Positions 12,686-24,604 of a DNA stretch of 64,000 nucleotides are shown piece after piece. Position 1 is the stretch's first letter. Every line of letters starts with the position of its first letter. A program made the translations under genes and the position numbers. The stretch covers positions 41,001,693 to 41,065,692 of the forward strand of contig OX439045.1 in the NCBI GenBank assembly GCA_949317995.1, read 5' to 3'. A model generated the notes under the pieces. The model was not told the DNA's origin and did not search any database. It saw only the letters and a list, made by a program, of their open reading frames with translations. Source of the stretch: Acholoe squamosa (Eukaryota; Annelida; Polychaeta; Phyllodocida; Polynoidae).

Positions 12686-13121
12686 AAGTTCCCCTTAGAA
12701 TTGGCTTGGCAGCCCAAAAATCAATCAGCCTAGTTTTTTGTCCCCAATTCAATAATCAATTTTTTTTGGGGTGAAATTGTTTAGGACCGGGTTGCATCAG
12801 CAAGCCACTGTGGGTCCAATGGGGGCCAGGCAATGGTTGCCATTAGGTTAGACATAGGATTCATAATGGATAGCCACGTGTGAAGGAGCCACCTTGTCTG
12901 TTGGCTTCCTGATACATCCTGATTGGATCTGATAGCAGATCGTGCTTTACATGGTCATCCTGATAAGCTGTTACCTGATTAATGCCCATATCACCTGTCG
13001 CTACCTGCGTTAATACATGCTGACTACTATCTCAGTGGTCCTCTGCATAAGGGAGATAAATGTGTGGCGTTGTTCCTATTTTGGTTTTAGCTTATTTGGG
13101 TCTCTTGTCTGCATTAAGTAA

Positions 13122-13166
13122 CTTAAGGTGACTCGAAGGAAATAATTTCCTTCGAGTCACCTTAAG
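13122..13166. repeat. Perfect 45-bp palindrome flanked by TTAA
   Basis: Two 22-base arms, CTTAAGGTGACTCGAAGGAA plus AT and its exact inverse, are separated by a single A. TTAA lies near each outer edge. It resembles two transposon termini fused head to head, or a strong cruciform. Confidence 0.95.
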
Positions 13167-15619
13167 GCAAGCAAAAACACCCCTCTGCAGAGAAATTCAT
13201 TATCAAAGTTCATCTCAAGATCTTGAAAATGAGACATCATTGGCTTAAATATTCCTAGTAGTTATGTCAGAACACCTTCTTGACAATAGGTCATTATTCA
13301 TATCTAAAATCGACGATCAAGCTCTAAATACATTATAAACCATAATAATGTCTAAAAACACAATAAATCAGCCTTTTTCATAACAAATACATAACAATAT
13401 GGTGATCTTTATCATAGATTTTGATCTAGAAAGAATTTTCCATTTGAGTTTTTGGTGAGTATCCCCGAAAATTGGCATAAAAAAATCTGCAAATTTTGAT
13501 TATTGGAATGGTTGCCATGGCAACCAGGAACAGGCATATAGGTTGATTTCTCATGAAAAATGTTCTTTTTACCATCCAAATATGGGCTATTTCTACTGAA
13601 AATGGTGCATTTTAAATGAGACTATTGAATTCTGCATAACAAATTAGCTTAATGTATTTTTATAATGATTTTAGAGTAATTTTGCCCCTCCAATGCCCCC
13701 TGGTGGCCAAATGGGGAATTAAAAATCCCTCACGGAGGGGTGTTCTCCCTTGATGGGTCACGAATCACCATCATAACAAAAACCCACAGAATCATTTTAG
13801 GACTTAGTTTATTCCTACCTTTTCTCAAGATAAGCTTGAGATAAGATGAGATATGAAAGCTTAGGACTCGAGCTCTCAAAGACTGGGCCACCTCGATATA
13901 ACATCACCCCAAATATAAAACTAGGCAGCCCATATTTCAAGATCGTTCCGTTCCTATAACATCGTACCCTGTTATACAAAACACCTCAGGGCTAGTTATA
14001 TCTGAGTATGTCCATAACAATGCTTGAGCTGTTTACCTTTGGGCACCTATTTATTCTGCGACACACATTATCATGCCGTGCAAAAGGCTTCCCGGATGAT
14101 GGTTCTTATAATACTTATAGATCACCAAGGTATATATGGTTTTGTTCACAGGTGGCTAGGACACAGGGATAGGCCGCGTTGTCCTTTAATGAGATATGTT
14201 ATTATTTATCTTCAATGTGATATTAGCAGCTGATCTGAAAATATTTATGAAGACAATATACTGTACCACACGAGCGGATATCAGCCATATGGTTATGCTT
14301 AGAACCAGTGGTCACATATGAAGTCAACGCAACTGTCAAACTATGCCTGCTCAAGCAGGTTTAACGACTAGGCGTTCGGTCTTCTTTCCTTTCTTGTTTT
14401 TTTTTTCTGTGTGTGTGTGTGGGGGGGGGGGGATTAAGCGTTCTGTAACTATCTAGAATTTTTCAATGTCATTTCGAAAACTGGTTTTGGACCTCGTATT
14501 CCCCCCCCCCTTAGTTTATGGAGAATATAACATCAGTTGCGCCTATACCGGATGTAATTCATGTATGATGGAAGCCAGGGAAATGTAAACCAAGCCTCTA
14601 ATCACATTAAAGTAACATCGTTTAAAAGTTGGTAATTACTTAAGAAACCCGTCATTGAAGCACAAAGTCTGCTTTTCATGTAGGGAAAATTAGCATAAAT
14701 TAGGGCTTTTGATGTCCACTCCAAGAATGTCAGATATGTAAGTGATCTCCATCTACATCGCCTCTCTAATAAACACACACTATGCTTCATGGTGAAATAA
14801 AAGCTCAGGAGTAGGAGATTAGAGATGTGAGCCACAGAAGATTTACCCTGGACTTTATGAACTATGCCACATAATATAGGTATACCTGACAGTGAACATG
14901 CAGGCACAAATTTCCTCTACATGTATATAACACACAGTAGGCCCGCAATGCCATTTAATAAATACCCCTTGAATATACATGTATATGAAAAAAAAATCAT
15001 TTGGATTTGATTAGCAGAGCACTTACTGGTTTAAAGAGGGGTGTCCATCCGACATGGGAGCCAGCTTGGCGACACGATGTGCCCCACTGTGCCTGCTGGC
15101 TCAATGAGAAGTGTTAGCAGTAGGTGGTCCTGGTCCTCTGCTGGTTGTGGTGGACGAACTGTGGTGTCCAGCAGTGGTCAGCTGTATGGAGTTAAATGTG
15201 CCCAAATTGGACCGTGATAGAACAAGAGGTTTTTTCTCATTTTTTCATATTTTAAAAACATTTTCATTACTTTTTGATTATCTTTCCTGTGTCCTTTTCG
15301 TGTTCTTCCCCTATCTCATAGTTGCCATTTCCCATCATTATTTTACAATGAAATCAAATAATTTGATACATCCACTGATATGTGCCCTAACATTTCCTAT
15401 ATAAATGTGAAAAAAAAAATTAAAAAACAATCCGACCTACCGACCCTAGCTCTTTGAGCTATGTTACTGGAAACATACCTTTTATTTTCTTTGACCTGAT
15501 TTAGGGGAATAGTGCAATACAACTATATACTGGGCATTTAATGACCCAACGATAGCAGATGACTTTGAGTAGATAGTCCATTTTAGAGCAGAGCTGTCAC
15601 CTAATGTATGTTATAATAA
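13167..15619. other. No gene; low-complexity and old repeat remnants
   Basis: 13,175-13,748 starts with AACACCCCTC and ends with its inverse, so it may be a diverged foldback element. It includes the GTTGCCATGGCAACC and CCCCCTGGTGGCC blocks seen inverted at 7600-7830. There is a T/GT/G low-complexity tract at 14,395-14,433 and a C-run at 14,500. The reading frames at 14,602-14,907 (-) and 15,111-15,404 (+) show no domain and no splice context. Confidence 0.45.
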
Positions 15620-15842
15620 AAATATTGTCTAAACGCCTGAAAAATATAGGAGTTACACACCTGAACACCTTGTTTTCTGTCCGTTTACTGTCTAAACCTG
15701 TAAGTATGTTTAGTGAAAATGTTAGATGTCTAAAATTTCAATGTTTAAATCTTGAACACAAGGTTGAACCAAAATGTTCTATATGTTTAGGTCTCAATAG
15801 GTTTAAAACCTAAACGAATTTTTGTATGCGTTTTACAGTGTA
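15620..15842. repeat. Second copy of TAAACACTT foldback family
   Basis: Repeated TAAAC/GTTTA blocks end in GCGTTTTACAGTGTAA, which matches in inverse the ACACTGTAAAA start of the element at 2531. The left end is too diverged to place exactly. Confidence 0.5.
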
Positions 15843-15860
15843 ATGATAATACTTAAGCTT

Positions 15861-16558
15861 AAAAAATTCGTTGTAACCAAATTTCGTTATAACCAAGTTC
15901 AGCAACATGGGAACGAGCTTTACTGTCATAAAAGAATTCTTGGTTCAAAATCATTATACATTTATATGTAACATAGTTCTGTTACAACGAATCCTGTTAC
16001 TACAAATTTTTGTTTAAATGATAAACAAATATAATTTTCCAAATTTGGCTCCATACATTGCTAGACTAAAAAGATTCTCCAATTTTGGAAAAAGGTAGTG
16101 ACGTTATAATCATCTCTGCAAAATTTGTATGGGTGGTAGGCAGGAAAGGAAATGTTTAGCCTGTGTACAGGGTTTCTCATATCGCCCACTGGAGTCATGG
16201 GTGGCACTGGGGTGGGGGGGGGGGTCATTAAAGGAAAGTTAGAGCCTGTGTACAGGACTTCTCACGTCGCCTACTGGAGCCATGGGTGACACTGGAGTGG
16301 GGGGGGGGTGATCTAAGGAAAGTTAGAGCCTGTTTACATGACTTCTTACGTCGCCATGGGCGGCGCTGGGGGATGGAGGGGGCATGAAAGGGGCTCTTGG
16401 GGGTCAAAATAACTTTGTTATAACCAAGTTCATGTCAATAGTTCTAACCGAGATTATTCATTAGAGAAATGTATAGGAGAGGTTTGTGATCAGGCATTTT
16501 TGTTTGTTATAACCAAATTTCGTTATAAGGGAGTTTGTTATAACCACGTTTCACTGTA
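15861..16558. repeat. Interspersed repeat with GTTATAACCAA motif and an internal triplication
   Basis: AAATTTCGTTATAACCAA-type blocks lie at both ends (near 15,885 and 16,510) and near 16,415. Between them, about 16,142-16,390, is a ~95-bp unit in three diverging copies. Each carries GCCTGTGTACAG-like, TCTCACGTCGC-like and ATGGGTGGCACTGG-like blocks; the first two end in a G-run. The diverged dispersed ends plus a younger internal expansion suggest a transposon relic. No coding capacity. Confidence 0.6.
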
Positions 16559-17900
16559 GTACAAACTAGCATGGAATATAGCAGTGGACCTACTCTAGTT
16601 TGGACAGTTTTAACTCCATACACGTGGTCCCGATGCAAGGGAATGACCAGTGGCGGTCAACTGTGGCTTAAGGCTCCACTCCAGGATCGATAGCACTCTA
16701 TTTGTTTTAAGAGAGAGTTCTGGTCGGCGCCCAATATATACATACTGATCAATAAGCACTAGGTATTGAATATAATGCAGCCAAATTATGTCCCACGTGA
16801 ACCTGAAGGCTCTATTCCTTGAACTGCCTAAATCAAGTTCCTTGAATGGAAGAATGATCCACGTAGATTTGGGCACATAATAATATGAGTGGTAGTACCT
16901 AGCTGGAAGGGAAAGGAAATACTACGAGTTCACTTTTCATGATGGCTTCTTTTGTTAGGCTTAGTATAGATTTTAAATACTCTGCCATGCGTATCTGTAG
17001 TTATGCTATTATAAAAGGGAACAGCAGCCCTCCCTGTAGTAGTCTATAACGTCACAATAGACCAAATGCACCAGACGCATTGGAATTAAAGTGCACAACA
17101 TCATTATAATCATCATGTAGGATAAAACAGTCGGGCTATTTAGTGTTAATGATTAAAAGAAAGTTCCAGATGAAAGACCCGAAACAAGACACATATTAGC
17201 TGCATTTATTTACAGGTTTAGATAATACTGTGCAGTCATCACTAGGGTGCATTTGCTCTATTGTGACGTCCTAGACTGCATCAGAGACGCCTGCTGTCTG
17301 TCCTTATGATAGAAGATGTTGTAATGAGGGTGACAGAATCTTTTTATTCAAAACTAAGACGACCTAAAAGAAGCCATCTTGGAAATTGAGTGGCCTCTTA
17401 AAGTTAAAAATTGACAGAAAATAAAATGAATAAAACCGAAACACCAAAGTCCATACGGTTTGATGGGAGATTGGTTTGAAACTCAATTTTGCCTTTTTAT
17501 TTTTCTGTTTTCATGCAGAACATGATAATGCAATTTAAAACAGTCTACGTTATCCATCACCTGTAAATAAACATTAGTATGAATAGTATAGAAGCCTTAA
17601 GATTTGTCTTTCCTCGTGAAACACCACTCACGTTCAGTTATCTCTACATCATATATGAAGCTTAGACTACGTGAGACACGTGCTAGAGACAAACACAGAC
17701 GGATAAGGAGAGATTTCACTGCCTTGTCAGAAGTCACAATACATAATCAGCACAGCTATATTCCAATTACAGATAGGAGATGGCGTTTAGGTGTTTTCCA
17801 TATAGCTCTCTTTTTTCTTCAGTATCTAAAAGAGAGCTATGGAGTACTATAATTCAGCACCATACTACTTAATCAAGCAATGGCCTCATCATTACCTTGA
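16559..17900. other. No gene recognised
   Basis: Frames at 16,610-16,876 (-) and 17,604-17,852 (+) have ordinary composition but no domain I recognise and no clear exon partners. Confidence 0.45.
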
Positions 17901-17901
17901 A

Positions 17902-17912
17902 CAGAGAGAGAG

Positions 17913-17956
<44 letters not shown>
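17902..17956. repeat. (GA)n microsatellite
   Basis: About 27 GA units with one GCGA interruption. Confidence 0.95.
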
Positions 17957-17958
<2 letters not shown>

Positions 17959-18937
17959 ACAATGATGCATGGATGAAAATCTGAGTTCCTTCGTTAAACT
18001 AAAGCGGCGGCCGTATTTGATATGGAATATAGCAATATCAGCTCCCTCCTATGGTTTACACACTATATAGGAAATGGAGGGGTCTGGACATGAGAAGTCA
18101 CTTTCGGAAAGGAGTGGACGTTCTAGTAGGACTATTTTAAAATTCAGTGCAATTGCGTCGTGGCCTTCTCAGATTCAGACCCTATTCGTCTACATCAAAC
18201 ACAGGTAATGGCTGCAGAAATAAATTCCAGCAGACTCTAAAGGGTCTGCAATTGTGATGACATAATGCAAGGTGACAAGTGATTGATTAATGGTTTGATG
18301 AAACAATGAGTTTGAATAACGACGATATATAACTAATGACGACATTAGCGGGGTCCCTATGTGCGATGTCATGTCTCCCATGTGATTTTCATTACTGGTG
18401 GTCTACAGACGCCATATTTGTGTACATACATAGGAGATCTTGATCCTCTATTCCCTTATTAATACCACATAGTAGGAAGCCTTTGGGTTATACAGCTGCC
18501 AACAGCACTTTGTCATTCTACCTCCCAATGATCCCATTGTTTTCTTTCAGCTGAGCACCACTCAGTCTAGTAGAACAAACATGGCTTCAGGTCTAGAGGT
18601 TATAGCGTTGGGCTGGTATAGCCGATCCCTAGGATGTTAAGCCAAATAGATCAACTGCTTATCCTCACTGACTATTGTGCAGGTGTATATGGTTAGGTTG
18701 GAATATTCCAGGTCTACTAGAAGCTTGTCAGCCATTCATTATTGTCAACATCAATAAAGCATTTAATTCCGGGAACCTCGCTATACAAAGAGGGTAATTT
18801 GACATGTTCATATAATTGCTAATAAATCAACCATTTCTGATTACAGATATAACAATGATATACAGTTAGTAAGTATAACCAGGCTTTAAAATTTGATTAT
18901 GAATGACTCTGGAGGGTACTTGAATACATCGTGACAT

Positions 18938-19038
18938 CGCATCCTCTGCAGTGCTTTATCGCATCCTCTGCAGTGCTTTATCGCATCCTCTGCAGTGCTT
19001 TATCGCATCCTCTGCAGTGCTTTATCGCATCCTCTGCA
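18938..19038. repeat. 22-bp tandem array
   Basis: Four identical units of CGCATCCTCTGCAGTGCTTT plus AT, and a partial fifth. Lack of divergence implies recent expansion. Confidence 0.95.
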
Positions 19039-21769
19039 AGTTTGCCCAACACAGTATATGGCCAGTATATGCTGTGCTATTAATTTGGCCATACCTACAA
19101 AATTTTAGTGAGCAGTGACAGGCGAGAACTGCAGATCTCCTACCACTGCTCAGCTTGGGAACACAAAGCTGGCACACTATTATGCTCTTCATGTCTACTA
19201 CAACCATCAGACTGACATTCAGCAACAAAATCACATTCTGTTGCTGAATGCTACCACAAACCCCTGTCCTATACTATAGCAGCTTCATATTTACCACTAC
19301 AACAGTATAGGTGCTGGATATGGGCACTGTTATGGTTCTAACACCAGTGCACTCACCTTGCTCCCTATAAAACCATGCCCTACACTAACATTACAGAGGG
19401 CGAAATGTTAATCTGTTTTGAAATACCCTCCATGTATCGTAATAGTCAGGGCGAGTGTATGGTTCAATGTGTTGTTCAGCCAATCGTCTACCTAACGTTA
19501 TACATTCTGTCAGATTGTTGTGATGTACTCAAGAGAGCAGAGCTTGAGGGATCGTTTAAAAATTAATATCAATGGAATGTTATGGCATACAAGTTCCTGA
19601 TGATGTAAATTAGACCTATCTGATAGACTTTTTCACAAGAAATTGTGTAATCATGTAAAAGAGTACCACTTTCTGTGCTGCTGCCCAGACCGTTTTGTCT
19701 CTCTCAGCTATAATAGATTGATACTGTTGCCACCGTGTGGAAAAGGTAAGAACTATACCACAGTCATGACCTCCATGTCCCCTGCAGTATTTATCCATCA
19801 GGTGATATGAGCTAAAATTAACGACGAGCAAACATATGCAACACATGAAATATTTCACTTTTTTATCAAGTGTTAGCAATGAGTGACACAATTAGTATGA
19901 GAATGGACCTGTGTCTGTATATTATTTCAAAACATTTTGGTTTGTAACTGTTTTCAAATATCCCCCTGTACAGTTGGTGGTCAGTCGGGAGTAGTTTTGA
20001 GAAGATCGGAGATAAGAGATAAGATAAGGGTCCAATTGAGGCCTTCTACTTCTGGCCCCTGGTTTACAAATCTCTCTGCTTTTCTTAAAGAGGTAATTTC
20101 TATTACTAAATAGGCTGATTTTTTTTTCTATATTTCATCAAGTCATTTCCTGATTTGTTTTATATTTTCTGTAAATTTTTCTTATAACTTATCAATGATT
20201 TTGAGACTTTGGGTAATAGAAAATGGGAGAGAATTTTCTCAGAGGTTTAGAGCCCCACTGCCTCTGCCCACATCACCCTCCCGGCTGGGGAGGTTTCAGA
20301 TACGACTGACCTAGGCCTGCTGTATTACATATCACGCCGAATTCCGCCCTCTGTTGATTATAGGGGCCTACAAAAAATCAAAATTATTAAATATACCCAA
20401 TAACTATTTTTCGTAGAAATGATACAGTTAGAAAAAAGAGATTGAATGGGATATCATTGGATTATGCTAGCTTATCGTCTGTGTATGAACACACATTCCA
20501 CTACTTTACCTCCTGCTGTTGGGCAAGTATGTATTGGCGTTTGGGTAGAATAATTGGCAGCATTGCATTCCAAAATAAAGCTCTACTCAAAGGGATGTGG
20601 TTAAAAAAAGTGACCTCACACGACCCTATTCCTGATGTGGATAATATAACAACAAAGGCAAAATAGACAAAGGCAAATATAATATTCTGATTGTGTATGC
20701 TAGTTTGTCTAAATACACATTTGGGTTGCTATACAAATTATTCTCCCAGATCCTCCTTATACTAGACTAGATCAAGGAGTTCGTCTAGTTCCAATCTCCT
20801 TCATCAGAGGGGGTGCATGGCGTGTGCATACTTCTCTATGACTGTATACTTGTGGTGATGTTGGTGATCAGCAGGTGAGATAGCCACCTACCTCTCAGGT
20901 GGGCTTCCAGTTCTACACCTGGCTGCATGTGTACACCTCAGGTAAGTCAATATCTCCTGTAGTACAGCCTTCTATAGACATACCTGTCCATATACTAGGA
21001 AATAGCCTAAAGGTGAGCTTCAAGCAATATGCCAGCTTAATAGCATTTATGAAGTTTATTTTCCCTCGTCAGCAATCTACAGAGACATGTAAAAGAAATC
21101 TGTTATAAATATATATGTTAAGGCCTCCAATACACAGCTATCTGCCATCTGAACACACCTCACCAGCAAATCATATAGCATTGCAGCTTGCCACACACAG
21201 AGGGACATGGCAGTAATATAATGGAATCATCCAAGTTGCCATTTATTTGAAGCTGGGAGTGACTGTATGGACATGAGTAAAGAAGGTTATTTTTGAAAAT
21301 GAGGAGTGTTAGATATTCAATACCGTATTCAGCCTCTCGCAAACCCGTCAAAAACAGGTACACGTACATGATCACTGTCCTCCTTCTTTTTTGTAGAACA
21401 GATTTAAACTTCATTTGGTCTAGAGGTACATTCATCATGTAGTCATAGGCACGGTGTGTACATCTCAGTCCGTTGAATGTAATATCATTATTGTATAGTA
21501 ACCTATGTACATACGGTGGTATATTACATAATTACCCTTGTTATAAGGTGATTTATCATAATAATAACATGACCAAACAGTTAATGACCAGATCGTCATT
21601 TAGAAAATGTTGTTATGATCTGGCCATTTAAATTCTTACTGGTATTCATAGAACTGTAAAAGTATAATAACAATATTTTGAACAATTTGGGACACTATAA
21701 TCTACTTTAAGTACAATTATAATTGTTTCCCTCCCCCTGAACTTACAATTGGTTTTTACAACATGCATT
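19039..21769. other. No gene recognised
   Basis: Reading frames up to 92 codons (19,616-19,891 -, 21,160-21,438 -, 20,442-20,666 +) have no recognisable domains. No tandem repeat or foldback stands out. Confidence 0.45.
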
Positions 21770-21924
21770 GGTACAGTTAGATTCCAACTAAGTTATACAT
21801 TGATAGAGTTGATGTAGGATTCACTAAATATGGTCTTAAATCTTCTGTTTATCATACACATTATAATATCGGTTTCTAGATATTATCCCGGTTTACAACT
21901 TGCATAGTTATTTTACAATATAAA

Positions 21925-23250
21925 TTATACATTGATGGATTCATTTAGGCATTTCTTAGATATAGCCTTGAATTTTTCTTTCTCCCTTATATTTCTGATA
22001 TCGGTTTCTAGATTATTCCATGTTTGTGCACATAGACACTCAGGAGATTTTGTATATGCTGTACAATTAATTTTCATATAATTTAATACGGGAGCACTGG
22101 AGAATCTAGTAATTCTTACAGTCGGTTTAATATATTCCTCCATTGTTGATCTTTTATAGGCAAGCATTTTAATATGATAAAGTCTTCTAGCTTCTAGCAT
22201 GGGAGTATAAGTTTCTCTATGTACAAAGTTGGTAGGGATCAATAAATGAACGTCTAGACAGGTCTTTAAACACTTGTTTTGTAGTCGCTGTAATTCTAGT
22301 AGCAGTATATCACAGTAATCGATAATTGGTATAATATGCATTTTATACATTCTTATTCTTGCTGTGGTTGATAAATATTTCCTAGTTTTATATAAAATTA
22401 ATGATTTAAAGCGAGCATTTTTTATAACATTTCTCACATACATATTAAAATTCATTTCTTGTTCCAGGGTAACCCCTAGGTATTTGTACGATGAGACGTT
22501 CATTAAGGTTTTCCCATTCAGAACAATTTTTGGCTTCTGTATTCTTTTTAACTTAATTGCAGAAGCAAAGGTCATGATTTTAGTTTTAGATTCATTCATT
22601 GTAAGTTTGTTTGCCGCAGACCAAAAAGAAAAAGTATTTAGTGCAGTAGAAAGTTCATTTGTTAATACATCCATATTTTTTCCTGATACGTATAGTACTG
22701 AGTCATCAGCATATAGCAAGGTTTTATGAACATCATTTTCAGAGATACAGTCATTAATATACAATAAAAAGAACAAAGGACCCAAAATTGAGCCCTGTGG
22801 TACTCCACATGATAAGTTTACTCTCTCAGAGTGTTTGTGTTAGCTATGGAACATTGTTGTCTCCTTGACAGATAATTTTCAATTAAGGTTAGATTTCTAT
22901 TCCTGACTCCATACTCTTCAAGTTTATTTAATAATATCAATTGGTTCACTGAATCGAAAGCCTTTTTTATATCTATAAAAGCAGCCATTGTTACATTGCC
23001 CTCATTCATGTTTTTTAATACATTATCAACTAGTACTGAAATGGAGTCAAGTGTAGATTTACATTTTTGGTAGCCACCTTAGTTTTTCGAGAATATATCA
23101 AATCTATCTAAGTGATTGCTTGGTTTGTTGTGTATGAGTCTCTCTAGTATTTTACCTGGAACAGGTAGGACACTAATCAATCTAAGATTTGATACATTGG
23201 ACGGATCACCACCTTTAGGTAATGGAGTCACCGTGGCAATTTTCCAGCTA
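21925..23250 (-). pseudogene. LINE ORF2, reverse transcriptase part
   Basis: The minus-strand translation shows the RT blocks in order: LISVLPVPGK, AFIDIKKAFDSV, CGVPQGSILGP, then LLYADDSVLYVSG (YADD active site at 22,702-22,713), then VSSYKYLGVTL and the C-terminal region through LNESINV. It copies RNA into DNA at a nicked target in an active element. Here the frame is broken by stops near 23,080 and 22,815. The 286-codon stretch from 22,785 to 21,925 is the longest intact piece. The catalytic YADD is preserved. Confidence 0.88.
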
Positions 23251-23264
23251 TCTTCAATCCATTA

Positions 23265-23464
23265 TTTTCTGCAATACCATTTATCAATAATTATATACCT
23301 AATGCATCATAATATATTTGGTATCGTTGGAAAGCTCTTGACATTATGAAAGTTTTGATATCAGAATTATCTTAATCTGGTTAATATTAAACCAATGGTG
23401 GTATGTAGAACATAGATACATGCTTAAGAGCGCACTTTTGCTAATCTGGGCACGTAAGGGTTAA
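23265..23464. repeat. Right-hand fragment of piggyBac-like MITE
   Basis: This matches the last ~195 bases of the complete element at 52,950-53,677, including TATACCTAATGCA, TTGGTATCGTTGGAAAGC-like and GAGCGCACTTTTGCTA blocks. It ends at GTAAGGGTTAA, the element's terminus plus TTAA. The left part is missing. It abuts the LINE on one side and the composite repeat (23,471) on the other. Confidence 0.75.
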
Positions 23465-23937
23465 ATATATTGAACAAGTAACCAATGGATAACTGATGAC
23501 GAGTGGGGGTTATCGACGGATAATAAGACGAGGCCGTAGGCCGAGTCTTATTATCGTCGATAACCCCCACGAGTCATCAGTTATCCATTGACTACTTATT
23601 TTATACCACGAAACCAATAAATAATCAATATAATACCAATAAATTCAATTTGAAAACAAAAATTATTCCCCCTCCCCGGGACTCGATCGAAGCCAGCCAT
23701 AGTGTGTGTACACAGGTACATACACCTCCTTCCCCGGCAGCGGACAGGCAGCCAGCGGCACACGCCTAAAGATTTCAATGCGTCTCGCGGTTATGTTTGT
23801 GTATAATACACCTCTGCGCCCGGCAGCGGACAGCGCACACGGCGAAAAAAGTTTTCAATGCGTCTCGCTGTTATGTTTGTGTATAATACACCTCTGCGCC
23901 TGGCAGCGGACAGCGACAGCGCACACGGCGAAAAAAG

Positions 23938-24012
23938 ATGCGCCCTGGCCGGGATTCGATCCATATACCTCTCACGGCTGAGCGCAAAGCGCTAACCGCT
24001 AGGCCACCGCAC
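23938..24012 (-). repeat. tRNA-derived (SINE-type) module
   Basis: On the minus strand: A-box-like TGGCCTAGCGG, B-box-like GGATCGAATCC (one base off consensus), then CGCATC and a T-run, the usual Pol III stop. It is a tRNA-derived Pol III unit within the composite repeat. The cloverleaf is incomplete, so it is not a working tRNA. Confidence 0.7.
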
Positions 24013-24106
24013 CTTCTCCATTCACTGCATCTCGCGGTTATGTTTGTGTATAAAATACACCTCGTCGCCCGGCAGTGGACAGCGACAGCGCACATGGCGA
24101 AAAAAG

Positions 24107-24182
24107 ATGCGCCCTGGCCGGGATTCGATCCATATACCTCTCACGGCTGAGCGCAAAGCGCTAACCGCTAGGCCACCGCGCC
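24107..24182 (-). repeat. tRNA-derived module, tandem second copy
   Basis: Nearly identical to the module at 23,938 and about 169 bp downstream of it. The flanking TATGTTTGTGTATAAAATAC block is duplicated too, so the whole ~170-bp unit expanded in tandem. Confidence 0.7.
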
Positions 24183-24310
24183 TTTTCCGTTCACTGCATC
24201 TCGCGGTTATGTTTGTGTATAAAATACACCTCGTCGCCCGGCAGCGGACAGCGAAAGCGCACACGGCTTTGTATAATATCTAGACTTGGTTCGAGCCAAG
24301 CTTCTCTCGC

Positions 24311-24387
24311 CAGTCCCTGTGGCGCAGTGCATAGGGAGTTGGATTTCGGATGTGAGACTGCAGGTTCGATCCGTACCCTGGTCTGGA
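24311..24387 (+). repeat. tRNA-derived module on plus strand
   Basis: CAGTCCCTGTGGCGCAGTGC contains an A-box-like element, and GGTTCGATCC is a good B box. It is followed by GGTCTGGAAAATTTTGTG. Same position and orientation as 9213-9290 in copy 1. Confidence 0.65.
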
Positions 24388-24604
24388 AAATTTTGTGGGT
24401 TTTAACATGTGACATGTGACATGGGAGAGGCGTGCTGTTATCCTGGATAACCGCAAGCCTTACCTGGATAACCGCACGCCTTACCTGGATAAGCGCACGC
24501 CTTCCAAAATTGATGTTACAGCCTATAGGGTGTGCAATATCGACAGATATGTGGATGGGAATAGCCACCAAAAAGCACTGTGTAACCCACAAATTGTGGT
24601 ATAA

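Larger units (their letters stand above)
23471..24603. mobile_element. Composite palindrome/tRNA-module repeat, copy 2
   Basis: Same start (TGAACAAGTAACCAATGG), same palindrome, same TTATACCACGA...GTGGTATAA inverted ends and same module order as 8551-9532. This copy carries two tandem ~170-bp units with the minus-strand tRNA-like module instead of one. It lies in the LINE ORF2 linker, so it is younger than the LINE. Confidence 0.75.

Noticed and set aside
18938-19038. CRISPR-like array
   Set aside because: Repeats are head-to-tail with no spacers, in an animal genome.
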